DNA of 64,000 nucleotides from Sphaerolaimus hirsutus (taxonomy: Eukaryota > Nematoda > Chromadorea > Monhysterida > Sphaerolaimidae). Position 1 is the stretch's first letter, and each line of letters starts with the position of its first letter. Made by a program: the position numbers and the translations under genes. The notes beneath the pieces were generated by a model. It was not told where the DNA came from. It saw only the letters and a program-made list of their open reading frames with translations, and ran no database searches. Where the stretch lies: contig OZ038459.1 of assembly GCA_964036195.1 (NCBI GenBank), positions 9,049,206 through 9,113,205 on the forward strand, written 5' to 3'. Below, piece by piece: positions 53,801 to 59,256 of this stretch.

Positions 53801-54126
53801 CGCCATTGGTGAAAGTAAATCCATGAGTGGCAAGTCAAGTCAAGAAGTTGTCAGTTAAGTCACAAGTCAAGTATTGTTGTAAGCTAAAAGTTGTAACTAC
53901 AAAATGGTGCCATTTTTATCTTTGTTATTTTATGATGTGAACGTTCTGATTATCTTTGTGAACTTGATGTTGAGCGCTTTTGAATTTAAAATATCAAAAA
54001 AATATGTCACCTGTTGCGATTTTGGTTTCACTTGTGTAGCCCCATACAGATTGTTCATTGAATGAGTTAATCAACTGTTTGGCTTGATACACTGTCCAAA
54101 CGGAAAGCACTGACACAATAATCGAC
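32669..54126 (-). CDS. DEG/ENaC-family sodium channel gene, partial exon set across large introns
   Basis: Degenerin/ENaC channels are trimeric, usually amiloride-sensitive Na+ channels with two membrane helices and a Cys-rich extracellular domain. Minus-strand exons recognised in order: TM1 end (54011-54126), first extracellular exon with a PTVTACTL block (39072-39388), 38254-38345, about 38043-38087, 36722-36828, 35789-35966, perhaps 35130-35218, 34422-34526, and the last exon with TM2 (32669-32848). Phases agree for TM1 to the next exon, 36722 to 35789, and 34422 to 32669. They disagree at some other junctions, so one or more exons are missing or misplaced, or the gene is damaged. The N-terminal cytoplasmic exon was not found. 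A 12.3-kb BEL element occupies the intron after the TM1 exon. Confidence 0.68.
32896..33451. mobile_element. hAT-like element D, 556 bp, in channel intron
   Basis: Termini CATAGTTGTTAAAA and TTTTAACAACTCTG, with a perfect 8-bp duplication GTGTCTAC at 32888-32895 and 33452-33459. The interior is made of ACGTAAA/TTTACGT words and a central AT-rich part. Confidence 0.87.
33590..34238. mobile_element. hAT-like polypurine/polypyrimidine element, copy 3
   Basis: The element is 649 bp with termini TAGGGTGTCAAA and TTTGACACCCTA and a perfect 8-bp duplication GCAATAAC at 33582-33589 and 34239-34246. It is nearly the reverse complement of the copy in the Gypsy element (2895-3556). It lies in an intron of the channel gene. 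Confidence 0.9.
34422..34526 (-). CDS. DEG/ENaC candidate exon before TM2 exon
   Basis: The exon is 105 bp, in phase with the terminal exon, with acceptor TTTTATTTCACAG and donor GAG/GTATTT. It encodes 35 residues with ETIRRRVSVLQAFF, the position where DEG/ENaC proteins have their pre-TM2 strand. Confidence 0.55.
34527..35788 (-). other. channel intron with AACGTAAA repeat and a possible exon (35130-35218)
   Basis: 35390-35758 is a fragment of hAT-like element D (AAACGTAAA words, right end TTTTAACAACCATG). 35130-35218 has a plausible acceptor (TTTCTAG) and donor (GG/GTGAGA) and a Cys-containing reading (C-D-K-P ... V-C-R-Q), but its phase does not join cleanly to its neighbours. Confidence 0.35.
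35789..35966 (-). CDS. DEG/ENaC candidate exon, Cys-rich domain start
   Basis: The exon is 178 bp with acceptor TTCATACACAG and donor GACAG/GTCAGT. It encodes YTPQNCERDC followed by further Cys residues, matching the YT-x2-NC-x3-C block of DEG/ENaC extracellular domains. Its phase joins to 36722-36828. Confidence 0.62.
36020..36595. repeat. GATAGATAGCTGG / poly-G repeat element
   Basis: Ends CAGGGGTTTT and AAACCCCTG are inverted. The interior shares the GATAGATAGCTG units and AT-rich centre of 14185-14690. It lies in a channel intron. Confidence 0.55.
36722..36828 (-). CDS. DEG/ENaC candidate exon, extracellular
   Basis: The exon is 107 bp with acceptor ATATTCCAG and donor ACAC/GTGAGT. The open frame includes EAPCLNKPVQMLYFT, which leads in phase into the YTPQNC block of the next exon, as expected just before the Cys-rich domain. 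Confidence 0.55.
36985..37180. repeat. GATAGATAG-family fragment (inverse orientation)
   Basis: CCCCCC-CGCC then CAGCTATCTATCTATC and a shared AT-rich tail (ATTTTCGCTCAAAATCGC). It is one half of the family seen at 14185 and 36020. Confidence 0.5.
37349..37768. mobile_element. CCGTATTT-family MITE, 420 bp
   Basis: Termini CCGTATTTACTCGAATAATT and TTCGAGTAAATACGG are flanked by TA. Several ATAATTCCCCCCACTCGA units lie at both ends. Confidence 0.75.
37769..38042 (-). other. channel intron, no further feature
   Basis: AT-rich sequence without a recognisable element or exon. Confidence 0.35.
38043..38087 (-). CDS. DEG/ENaC candidate mini-exon
   Basis: A 45-bp reading VLIQLNTHGYGDLT fits the position of the G-L-x-L-x-L-N strand of DEG/ENaC. 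The acceptor GGGAG at 38088 gives a phase match with 38254-38345; an alternative acceptor lies four bases upstream. The donor is ACCA/GTGAGT. Short, therefore uncertain. Confidence 0.4.
38254..38345 (-). CDS. DEG/ENaC candidate exon, extracellular
   Basis: The exon is 92 bp with acceptor CATCGCAG and donor AAAAAG/GTATAT. It encodes a block with GMGSCCKVTM, in the place of the G-x-C-[FY]-x-F segment of DEG/ENaC. Confidence 0.42.
38421..38680. mobile_element. CCGTATTT-family MITE, diverged, about 260 bp
   Basis: Termini CCGTATTCGCTCGAATTATT and ATTCAAGCAAATATGG; imperfect inverted repeat. It lies in a channel intron. Confidence 0.6.
39072..39388 (-). CDS. DEG/ENaC exon, start of extracellular domain
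   Basis: The exon is 317 bp with acceptor TTTTTGCACAG and donor GACCAG/GTTAG. It encodes KMPTVTACTLHTFSYEKMK, equivalent to the conserved FPAVTIC block that follows TM1. Its phase joins to the TM1 exon at 54011-54126. The BEL element starts 57 bp upstream of this exon in gene direction, so the branch point and polypyrimidine region are squeezed between exon and transposon. Confidence 0.72.
39451..40547 (+). repeat. 5' LTR of BEL element
   Basis: Starts TGTGTAACATT, ends ATTATTTTACA. It contains a GC-rich stretch (39724-39765, GGGCCCGCC and GCCGGGCCCGCG), a hairpin with arms GCCGACCGAT and ATCGGTCGGC (about 39896-39935), and an AT-rich TATATTTTATATATATT run near 40270. A 78-codon ORF (39658-39894) is present in both LTRs but shows no domain. 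Confidence 0.95.
40548..40565 (+). promoter_or_regulatory. primer binding site of BEL element
   Basis: TGGCGCAGCGAGCAGGG follows the LTR end directly. A TGG start immediately after the 5' LTR is the expected tRNA 3' CCA pairing site. I cannot name the tRNA with certainty. Confidence 0.7.
40826..43114 (+). CDS. gag: BEL/Pao Gag
   Basis: A 762-residue protein starting at ATG 279 bp after the LTR. Residues 1-180 are helical and charged with an Ala run. A DUF1759-type capsid region follows (YSGDPLEWAAWWEIF near 211-226 and SLTGPAAELLAGL near 250-262). A Gln/Ser/Lys-rich linker leads to three zinc knuckles of the C-x2-C-x4/5-H-x4-C type (CLFCGVKEHYTTDC, CTRCTRRGHQAAQC, CYYCRQIGQHHGAFC, around 490-555). 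An acidic C-terminal region ends at a TAA. Gag packages element RNA into virus-like particles. The Pol frame is -1 relative to Gag and overlaps its end, so Pol is probably made by -1 frameshifting; I did not identify a convincing slippery site. Confidence 0.93.
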   Translation: MADERIRAQRAAAAAAMPASNVEEFDTAHPLTQHSRALTGVRNGVLRFTSKPIPKIVKDESQPAAVNIRAAEEVLELLQAYGYQAEMKRSDLSTAMDKFTTTVQDYIISLDRDEDGAAEEIKSANAKLDRALYSGSNNAMMLMDELESRIASAQAHIKSAERLILSLKGQSPVDLTTQPLSQPPYNNVNMGSSSQPSQPETLLKLPKIELAKYSGDPLEWAAWWEIFRAQIHDRANLSMGMKYTYLKLSLTGPAAELLAGLKGDGRDYITAVTMLQSNFGETHRVQAALWDKLYSLEKPSSRGDSLTNFTRTLLSTLNQLKERGESVDSGAVLRIIRGYLPDNIVLAVTEEHRNSMRTAVTGDTELTVVRFVDALTTIARARLDAMKTEQQSSQSSTVVQKSQNSSVKKPQNGGGWQQQKKKGNKSQNTFSKPKPIHNTVAFAGTNANAGKSQGKNKNSTQPPRTPAIGAISQKQPSQPAANYRQPKFECLFCGVKEHYTTDCPQYVTPRERTERLRALGDVCTRCTRRGHQAAQCTQQLSCYYCRQIGQHHGAFCPTRQAPARRQVNNSQNKAFVKAMSANFVNAQVITTGAASSHAPPSYPPSQTEPMSVCVIPPDENDFRWRQSTLYQLDMDGPLDMGEWPRPANAQQAKAQEEARKYHSENELWTMLRANLIQEGTDMENVEAKIRGFQQKRYEVYPHLNPNQMSSSVPLQPSHRPTVEVLSAQAGYGNPNPLPGSRPNKNVSSILHLLFVCKWPRLH
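43090..50550 (+). CDS. pol: BEL/Pao Pol-Env polyprotein
   Basis: 2486 codons counted from an in-frame TTG at 43090; the frame is open further upstream inside Gag, so this is not a true start. Order: aspartic protease (FFDTGCE, Asp near 27); RT with LLADIEKAFLQ (Asp near 391) and a YVDN catalytic box (479-482, not YVDD); RNase H (FCDAS near 660, LWTDST, and DNPADIASRG); integrase zinc finger (GHSGMLH, CVTCRK near 1045-1080) and core (IGIDYMGPL near 1112, WSDNAP near 1175, GGVYER near 1207); a DUF5641-type C-terminal module; a low-complexity Gln/Ser stretch; then an envelope-like glycoprotein from about 1517. No cleavage sites are evident between integrase and Env. All catalytic residues expected of BEL/Pao elements are present, so the frame looks functional. 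Confidence 0.94.
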   Translation: MQVAQASLINKDAELNRVTDPLLIFFDTGCEYSYIKASVANEYNFENKGDVVLQMNVFATKTPVTVNTFLVEAVMPIYKHVDNKGNMLQIPLTLRAVDNLATYACPPPLSQDDKTVIYIVYGEHAQEQFAEPLELTEMTDEFCHKLCQPDVVIGQDYYWKFDIRPTEIELPSGLIIVESILGLMLGGNASSQSFVTTPDISPHQFMVSCSSHASSAVAVGQETLFQFHSLESIGITDDPLSHDDDIAEQLILESITLDPETGRYSVDWPFKSTIQELPTNNAEAFRRFLSLLKRFRKDPDLFATYAKVISDQLHKGVIETVYGSQDGLQEHILPHQPVLTPGRSTTCRIVYDGSAGKPSLNNCLFRGPVLTPLALGLMLRFRAGKVVLLADIEKAFLQIALHPKSRAFTKFYWLRDDTIPSHEDNIQMMQFTRVLFGLTCSPSILSTVIKYHLEEELAHMHPAETNERMKLELLLNSIYVDNLVISVDDDNYAIQLYRLIKAVFARANFNMREWMTNSPMVSEKIKPDDLNPKKSQYIKVMGLVYDHIEDTIAVPAPKKDFTLIVTATRRNLNKLLASTYDPIGVTAPALFRLKFRVSQIIQRCNITTWDELIEDPEADDLLDDLKRHLSSISQIKFPRSFHSFGIDVKAVTRPLELHVFCDASKDGYAVCAYLRQQAISPDEYGYEDDRYFSGFLTARTKLAPLPSKQGQPLTITRLELLGVTIGAQLIDYLHHELVELGGWKIHSNFLWTDSTVVIGWLYTAKPLATFVNNRVTKIHSLMSKHCIQICKVATKDNPADIASRGCTFDQLMIETMWFTGPTFLAEPLTSTMLDISQYQAQPVTEELAKGDIHISRPLYAGAVTSQPVSQPDSQPANALAQQVPVNLDPNLSQNVTPQNPFVESRQRHIPSNPFEIDIRRFSTLSKLLRTVVYLLRVKTYWLNRSMHKAAKRESEYLSKPITQADLNEAFRHVLRISQAEECASCISQAQLGKHHMLKWDAWNNLLYCVTRVSHKEHRNPSLFYYLPKTGWLTTLVVTHFHELAGHSGMLHTLADLREHCWLSSAKQVVAKILRKCVTCRKAEGGPFTLPDFHTLPVTRTQSQIKPFQHIGIDYMGPLVYSQNGTRHSQHILLLTCFSTRAIHLESTNSVSTADTIMALNRFISRRGMPDTIWSDNAPAFKNCVKMLPDVKWHFITANSPWQGGVYERMVGLVKRLLKKACGRRCLTWHEFLTVMLDVEFSVNTRPLSYLSNTDIGAAILRPIHFLWGTPPPCYMDEKRELELDSTTIEPMRKIPKEEWERMTDGSFNLTPSQIEKTYTLTPPRVNDVNCIDEIALNSVPEKDRDDITLLWDQIRHNREVLWYEWSRQYIDLLKDRAKNQRLKRGTINKAPKRGQVVLITDDKQPRGMWQMGRVHEIHVSSDGKIRAVTVLSSNGRRTRRSPSNLVPLEIDTEDGVEYKIDTEVKDDDNSQPSPDKGDDSQTDKSHQQSQSSQQDARRANPRRTCRYTGTYSFWGNVSHLMALSLLIQSKLANALTWTDQYHKTFNLCHKTRTGHAIQLLEKVTCHFPQVTAIEDIVVSIWTLRVQPQTTPIYRCFQQEHTIVTYMSLVGGKAMLPPEIIKNHRVTTYDCMIAYQNKTWKGEPLIKIGHALWSTNKSLHIDYCYFCHNLSNTVMNFHIEEGVVASLDGKKIVSEIQDLSHCNPQAGYCYDSDNGVSLWNATAFNKQCAFQEIGQFDAQYSQNHYIVEKLQAAFSVTWRSQQFPNNAECVPKDAKYIDQGSAFIQFLRYQLKKLKKPPTEKAPLHFKLAPNLDVGVFHLLTARQQYEVDKIAHLEQKQFGSIWQQLCHIRQTQLDIIHAIVTFNPTLGLRALLGRQNLYAEWHGDILMFWDCKPVTAEIIYFQHEYNNTCYKFLPVKVTNHPHIMFVAPGTNDLITHSPIDHCLMKDHKYYQLNDNSWANENGPTNLHVTKLPIELIWAGSWKPFTLNVSGSPGVSMTDIAFSIMAAHHHFQNLQRLEQQVTRSVDYIATKSNDPKAVQAYIAGIGQGVGAYFEGVGKELGHIIHGSVTGGASALDTLLTGPLQTAVNIILIILTIACIGYIGYVYMQWRLVTGRGMLPDIKGFFRRKGRKDKNPNKWEPRPFNKEKSVSDGDVTARRSRQAVSTNPLCQTKSSHNRHNRQVRHSYLQSLSHPSNEFLHSNGFQDARYSLDRIPRSVIVPNAPKKSKWRRGRAGSQNLHPPASHNRRARHQTPDSQSPSLSQRKSQWKTRSLTASPCKSDSRDSLESQGSQVSRNCHTKHFPLYPKLFTNSITSIKNWSNQKLNDLKRSVTFLRQTPSQSDIELGEMEESHDQELDPPPYHLTNSTQSLHSVRPHSQPPMSPCYQANRLQHRSNGSPPSRRGRSSTRPTRSDKPSRGSPRNLRSSPTGRDDQRGPQKTRRPDTGRAASLRRMPSNPWTSIMRRAGKMPASKTPTICYHRSDESITGV
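47638..50550 (+). other. env: envelope-like glycoprotein domain at the C terminus of BEL Pol
   Basis: It begins with a hydrophobic leader (SHLMALSLLIQSKLANALT), followed by about 560 residues with Cys pairs and N-glycosylation sequons. A CN-x3-G-x-C motif near residue 1701 leads into N-G-x2-L-W. A hydrophobic anchor (IILIILTIACIGYIGYVYM) lies at about 2087-2108, then a basic Ser/Arg-rich tail of about 375 residues containing DPPPYH near 2356. By recall the ectodomain resembles chuvirus-type glycoproteins, which are known to have been captured by BEL/Pao elements of invertebrates. Role if active: membrane fusion and spread of particles between cells. Confidence 0.75.
49377..50528 (+). CDS. overlapping ORF beneath the Env tail, 383 codons
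   Basis: This ORF lies in a different frame from Pol-Env, begins with an ATG within the Env membrane anchor coding region, and ends 22 bp before the Pol-Env stop. The product starts hydrophobic, then has a strongly basic stretch (KRRRRNRQKK), Ser/Gln/Pro-rich segments, and an acidic end (DALRQAFERLAEESEKL helix, then many D/E). No family recognised. An 1152-base open frame opposite a second open frame is unlikely by chance, but composition bias (CA- and GC-rich words, few TA) lowers that argument. It could be an accessory protein made from a spliced or subgenomic RNA. Confidence 0.45.
   Translation: MYWVYWLCLHAVAARNRQGYAARHQGLFPKKGQKGQKPKQMGAPPVQQGKIGKRRRRNRQKKPASGFNKPALSNQIVTQSSQSSSSSQLPSKFVTPLKRVSPFKRLSGRTVQPRSDPPIGYSTERAEEIEMETGARRVTKPAPSCESQPQSSSPNARLTVTEPVTTEVTMEDAIPDREPLQKRLKRFAGVAGLPGEQKLSHKTFSFIPQTFHKFNNINQKLVKSKVKRSKKICDLPQTNTFTIRHRARRDGRKSRSRTRSPTVPFDQFNSITSQCTTSFTTSHVPLLSSQPLAASEQWQPTEPSRAIVDETDALRQAFERLAEESEKLPNWPGRPAGAPEDQAPGHGEGSQPEEDAVKPMDEHHEEGRENAGVEDADDLLPQE
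50634..51730 (+). repeat. 3' LTR of BEL element
   Basis: The same length as the 5' LTR, with two visible substitutions. One falls in the hairpin arm (ATCGGTCGGC to ATTGGTCGGC) and would keep a G-U pair in RNA. The sequence just upstream (CTAGTTTCGGGAG) is a weak polypurine tract. Confidence 0.95.
51736..52583. repeat. repeat interval with CCGTATTT-type remnants
   Basis: 51990-52460 holds TATTTCGAGGGGG words and ends CGAGGAAATACGG-like (GAGGAAATTCGG), a degraded MITE. It contains a nested inverted repeat around 52196-52270 (GTTGTCAACTAAGTAAC ... GTTACTTAGTTGACAAC). No exon is recognised. Confidence 0.45.
52584..52741. mobile_element. GGCGCC-palindrome MITE
   Basis: A dense chain of GGCGCC words ending CTTTTCCATCACTA, the family terminus. 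The left end is not resolved. Confidence 0.55.
52907..53758. mobile_element. foldback element at a CAG target, 852 bp, with a captured centre
   Basis: Ends GTGCCGGTTCCGCAAGT and, in reverse complement, GGGCCAGTTCCGCAAGT, flanked by CAG at 52904-52906 and 53759-53761. It sits inside a copy of the MITE at 31866-32055, whose uninterrupted version has a single CAG there. Arms consist of AGTTAAGAGTTAAA-type heptads; the right arm has a roughly 60-bp unit repeated about six times. The centre (about 53156-53345) is different: a non-repetitive, coding-like segment. Confidence 0.8.
53156..53345 (+). other. unrecognised coding-like segment inside the foldback element
   Basis: An open frame of about 64 codons starting ATGAAATTGGTATCAATACG, basic and non-repetitive (contains AERCFKMAMRGQNMIEDQR), before it runs into the repeat arm. 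Its composition differs from the arms. It may be a captured fragment of a gene. No family recognised. Confidence 0.3.
54011..54126 (-). CDS. DEG/ENaC exon with end of TM1
   Basis: The exon is 116 bp with acceptor TTTTTTTCCAG and donor CAACAG/GTGACA. It encodes SIIVSVLSVWTVYQAKQLI and the following linker, matching the C-terminal half of TM1 and the wrist of DEG/ENaC proteins. One leftover base joins in phase with the exon at 39388. The BEL element lies between the two. Confidence 0.62.
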
Positions 54127-54383
54127 CTGGAAAAAAATGTTGAGTATTCTGATAAAAATACTTAGGCGTGTCTTGAACATTAACTGAAGAAGGATTAAAA
54201 ACGTAAAAGTACAGTACCAAAGTATTTTATCCGGTTTCCACACTGAGAGCATCTTTTTTCAACACATCTGTACTGTCTTTTTCATGCTGGAGAAATTAGG
54301 GACTTAAGAAACACCCGCAGAGTGGTAAAAGAAAAGCGTCTATGATTTGTGGTGGCTGTCGCCTTGCGCCAATGGTTACAGAT

Positions 54384-54653
54384 CTGTCAATTCTGTATTT
54401 AAGTCTTATTTTTTCGTATCCAAATCTTATGTTTTTGTATCCAAATATTACTTTTCGACAAGATTTGAATACAAAAACATAAGATTTGGATATGGAAATC
54501 AGATTTGGATACACAATTGACACTTTACTTTACATTTGGCACTTTTTTTTTACTCTACTTTTCAATTTTTACTCTACTTATTACTTTACTCTTCAATTTT
54601 TACTTCACTCTTCAATTTTTACTCTACTCTTTACTTGCCACTTGCCGTTTACT
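54384..54653. repeat. truncated copy of the CAG-target foldback element
   Basis: Matches the centre and right arm of 25529-26009 (from GTCAATTCTGTAT to CTTGCCGTTTACTC) and stops before the terminus, where a hAT-like element D end (CCAGAGTTGTTAGAATT) begins. Confidence 0.65.
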
Positions 54654-57202
54654 CCAGAGTTGTTAGAATTACTGAACTTTTTTAAAAGTATATGTAAATG
54701 TAAAGTATTTTTATTTTACTCACCACAAAGTATGGAAAACGTAAAAAACTTTTTTTTACTCGTACTTACGCGTAAACATGGGTACCCCCCCAAACCGTCC
54801 AGCTATCTATCTATCTATCCCGGAGGCTGCTCAGCTATCTATCTATCCCGGGGGCAAAGTTTTGGGCTACTATCCCCTAATCCCCCCCCCCCAAATAGGC
54901 CAGCTATCTACCTATCTGGAGCGATTAATTACACGAAAGGTTGAACCCCCTGGCGACCCTCCTGAGGGTGGACCGCTCGAAAATAAACTGATTTTTTTTG
55001 AAAATTCACTGTCCAGGTTTGGCACTGTACAGCAAAAATAAAAATTACATTAGAAAGTCCCCTAGAAAGTCCCCTAGAAAATTTTCAAAAGAAACTGCAT
55101 CATTCATGCATCATTTTTATGGTTCACTACATATGCACACAATAGTCAGCCCTAGTAGTTCGATTTTTTACCAACCCTAGCTGTATACCTATGTTGACTC
55201 ATAATTAGTGATGTTTAATTTTTATTTTAAGTGATAATTTTTAAAAATGGTGCTTTTGTGCTGAATGGGTCAAAGGTGTCTATGCCTTATGACCAACTCA
55301 GCACCCCATATATGTGTTAGTGTGTGCACGAAAATTGTACCTTCCGCAGTCGTCGCAGGGTTCGACGCTGTTTAGTACTAGAGAGAACGTAGTGCACATA
55401 TTTGGACAGACTTTTTTCATCGCTGAAATTGTGAATATCATTGACAAATTCTTTCATTTCCCATAACATTTTATTCACTTTTCAATGTAATAAATATTTC
55501 AAATATATCAAAATTTTAAAGAAATAGGGCATTCCTTTATTGAATTCATCGTTTTACATGACATACAGATATCGGTATTTTAGTTGCGGTGGGGTGCTTT
55601 AATTTCTTAAATATTATATTAGATTTTGGTATTTTAGTTTTAGTTACTTTTTACACTGCATAAGAGGTAAGTAAAATACTATTTTGCCCAGAGACAACGT
55701 AAAATAAAGTATTTAATCCAGGGAAAACGTATTTAAGTAGCAGAGAAAATGTAAAAATATATATTTTTCCTCACAGAAAAATTAAATGTGAGTTTTTTTC
55801 TCACAAAAATAATGCAAAAATCAGTGTTTTTTTCTCCAATTCTTACTATGAAATACATCACAAAATGTGTTTTTCGCTCCTGATAAGTATCCCCAGAAAA
55901 AAAGAACAGTGGGTATTTTTCCAGAGTTGTTAAAATACCAGTATTTTTGGAAAGTGTAAGTGTAAGTGTAAATACATTTTTCAAATTAGTATATACAAAC
56001 TTAGTATATGTAAACATAAAGTATTTATATAAATAGGTATTTATCCGTCGAGAATAGGTATTTATCCGTCGAGAAAATGTATTTTTGAGAATTTTTGGTC
56101 AATTTTCACTCAAAATCACTCATTTTTTACCATTTTGATCATTGTGACGTTTAAATTCACTAGTTCGTGTGTTTTTTGCCTGTTTTTTGCCTTTTTTTCA
56201 ACTTTTTCCAATTTTTAGCTTTTCTCTCCATTTTCTTCCCATCTATGCCTTGAAAAAGCATATACTGTATTTCCTCAATGCAGTGTTAGCGAAAAAAAAA
56301 ATTTCATCGCTGTTTTCGCTAATCAAATCTCTTTGTGTTACGCCCCCTCGGTTGTCGGTTGAGCTTGTATTTACGTATTTACCTTTATTTACTTTCCATT
56401 TTCATTTCCCCCACCAGGTGCCACTCCCAGACGCTGCAAAAATCCCTGTGTCAAAAAGTGTCAGAAGTCATGGTAAATGCTCTGTAAAATGGCAGTGGCA
56501 TCAATTTGGTGCCAGTACTGAGCCCTGAAAGTGTAATTTGAAGCGTAAAATGTCCTGTAAAATGTCAATTATAAATAAAAAGGAGAATTTTTTTGTCGGA
56601 AATTTTGACACTATGTATGACAATTGACAATTTCTTAGGACAGGAATCTAGATGAATGTTGACACTTGCCCCTGCACGTAGCTAAATATTATTTACACTG
56701 GCAGCAGTCCCCGCTAGCTGTTCACCATTTATGCCATGCGGTTTACACTATGCTCATTAGAGCCTACATTTTTCTGGAGGTAACACTCGATCATGACATC
56801 ATAACCACAGTCGGCAGTGAACTTACGGCTGACTAAACCGGTTTCGAGTCGGCATGAACTGCAGTGCAGTGGGGGTCGGATCATAAGTTTTCGGTTGTCT
56901 GTCTAATCATACAAAAGACAATCGAAGACACAAATCATATATATTTGTAGAGTATCATGCTGAGCCATGATGGCCAGCTGAGTTTGGTAATGCAGTACAC
57001 ACAGAGTACCCGAGGTTGGCGCGCAGACAGCTGAGTCCAGCTGTTGGATGCATTATTGATTGCCCATGTTTGTGTGGCTTTTGTTATCAGCACCCTGCAA
57101 ACTGTATTTTGATTTTTCCACATGTTACTTTTGTTGTATGTAAATAAACATGTTTTTGGCGGATATTTATGTTACCCAATTTGATTTTCTATCACTAATT
57201 TA
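54654..57202. repeat. repeat-rich interval, no gene
   Basis: 54655-54775 is an element D fragment; 54780-54930 a GATAGATAG-family fragment; 55660-56060 contains AACGTAAA-type words with an internal CCAGAGTTGTTAAAATACC end at 55921; 56410-56580 has CACTCCCAGACGCTG/TGTAAAATG remnants like those at 21700. The upstream exon(s) of the DEG/ENaC gene could lie here but none is recognisable. Confidence 0.45.
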
Positions 57203-57650
57203 CCGTATTTCCTCGAAATACCCCCGGGGGGTTTATTGTTTCAGAGTGAGAATTTTGAGGGGGGGTTAAACGAGGGGGGGGGGTATTTCGAGGGGGGGGG
57301 GTTTATTATTTCGCCAGAAATTTTTTGAAAACCAAGTACTAAATTGTCGTCTGAAACGTACGCAGACGTCGAAAATGCAACAAAAATCGCCATTTATAAG
57401 ACTCTAAAGACTTGTATAAGTGTGTAGACGTATAATCACTGTTCTCACATAACAGAGTCATCGTTTTTAACGTGTGTTTTGCATTACCCAGATGACAAAC
57501 CGCAGCCTTTGTCATTTACGTTCTCTATACACTAAATATGGGGGGGGGGTATTTCGAGGGGGGGGTTTATAAGTTCATAGTGTCCATTTTGAGGGGGGGT
57601 ATTTCGAGGGGGGGGTATTTCGAGGGGGGGGGTATTTCGAGGAAATACGG
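57203..57650. mobile_element. CCGTATTT-family MITE, 448 bp, young copy 2
   Basis: Nearly identical to 27285-27738, with TA on both sides; the main differences are lengths of G runs. This indicates recent mobility of the family. Confidence 0.8.
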
Positions 57651-57782
57651 TAAGTCAATCTAATTAAATCAATTCAATTTATTTTGTTTGTTGTTGTTGT
57701 TGTTTGCAATTTTTAGTGTCTATGGATATTGTGTTACACTGTAAGCTGCTTGTTCGAAAGTTCAAATTTTTTTGAATTTTGC

Positions 57783-59150
57783 AAACAAATTTATTGTGCT
57801 ACATTTCTACACAATGGCAAAATGTTTGCAAAATACAAAAAAATGCTGGCGCCAAGGCTACTTTTGTTCAAAAATGTTCCATAACATGTTTTACAATGCT
57901 TTTGTGCAAAAAAAATACCAACAAAAAATATAAATATTCTAAACGATTGCAGTCTTAATTGTCTACGAGAAAATACTGGAACATTTTCAAGTAAATGTGG
58001 CCTTGGCACAAGCATTCTTGTTACTGTTTTCTTGAAAACTTAAAGAAACCACAATTGATAAAAATATATAATTTTTATCTACCTATTTTTTGTTGTCTGT
58101 TTTTTTCTCAAAAGCATTGAAAATCATGTCATAGTACATTTCCAAGCAAAAGTAGACTTGGCGCCAGCATGTTTATGAGTATTTTCTTCAAGACAGAAAG
58201 AAGTGGCAGTTGACTAAAATATTTATATTTATTTTTGATGTCTGTTTTTTTGCACAAAAGCATTGAAAAACATGTCATGAAAGATTTCCAAGCTAAACTA
58301 AATTTGGCGCCAGCATTTTTGTGTGCATTTTCTTTAAGTCGGGAAGAAACACCAATCTGACTAAAATAATTATATCTACTTTTTGTTTTCTGTTGGGTTT
58401 TTTTCACAAAAGCATTGAAAAACATGTTATTGAACATTTCTGAGCAAAAGTAGACTTGGTGCCAACAGTTGTGTAATTATTTTCCAAACAAATTTATTGT
58501 GCTACATTTCCACACAATGGCAAAATGTTTGCAAAATACAAAAAAAATGCTGGCGCCAAGGCTACTTTTGTTCAAAAATGTTCCATAACATGTTTTACAA
58601 TGCTTTTGTGCAAAAAAAAAAACCAACAAAAAAATATAAATATTCTAAACAATTGCAGTTTTAGTATGTTTTAAAGAAAATACTGGAACATTTTCAAGTA
58701 AATGTGGCCTTGGCACCAGCATTTTTGTTACTGTTTTCTTGAAAACTTAAAGAAACCACAATTGATAAAAATATATAATTTTTATCTACCTATTTTTTGT
58801 TGTCTGTTTTTTTTTCTCAAACGCATTGAAAATCATGTCATAGTACATTTCCAAGCAAAAGTAGACTTGGCGCCAGCATGTTTATGAGTATATTCTTCAA
58901 GACAGAAAGAAATGGCAGTTGACTAAAATATTTATATTTATTTTTGATGTCAGTTTTTTGCACAAAATTAAGTTGTGTAATTATTTTCCAAACAAATTTA
59001 TTGTGCTACATTTCCACACAATGGCAAAATGTTTGCAAAATACAAAAAAATGCTGGCGCCAAGGCTACTTTTAACCAAAAATGTTCCATAACATGTTTTA
59101 CAATGCTTTTGTGCAAAAAAAAGACAACAAAAAATATATAAATATTCTAG
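57783..59150. repeat. alternating inverted repeats with TTGGCGCCA words
   Basis: A block beginning CAAACAAATTTATTGTGCTAC occurs at 57783, 58488 and 58988. Between them lie inverted versions of its second half (AAAAGCATTGAAAAACATG against CATGTTTTACAATGCTTTT). Each half carries a CTGGCGCCA core. No coding capacity. Confidence 0.65.
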
Positions 59151-59256
59151 ATGATTGCGATTTCTTTCCGTCTTGAAGAAAGTTCTCACATTTTTTTCAC
59201 ATTGCTCACATAGCATTTGCGATCAAAAATACAGGCAATTGCAAAGGAAAATGAAG

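Noticed and set aside
54067-54252. 61-codon minus ORF overlapping the TM1 exon
   Set aside because: Its hydrophobic look comes from intron sequence upstream of the acceptor at 54127; the exon itself is read in another frame.
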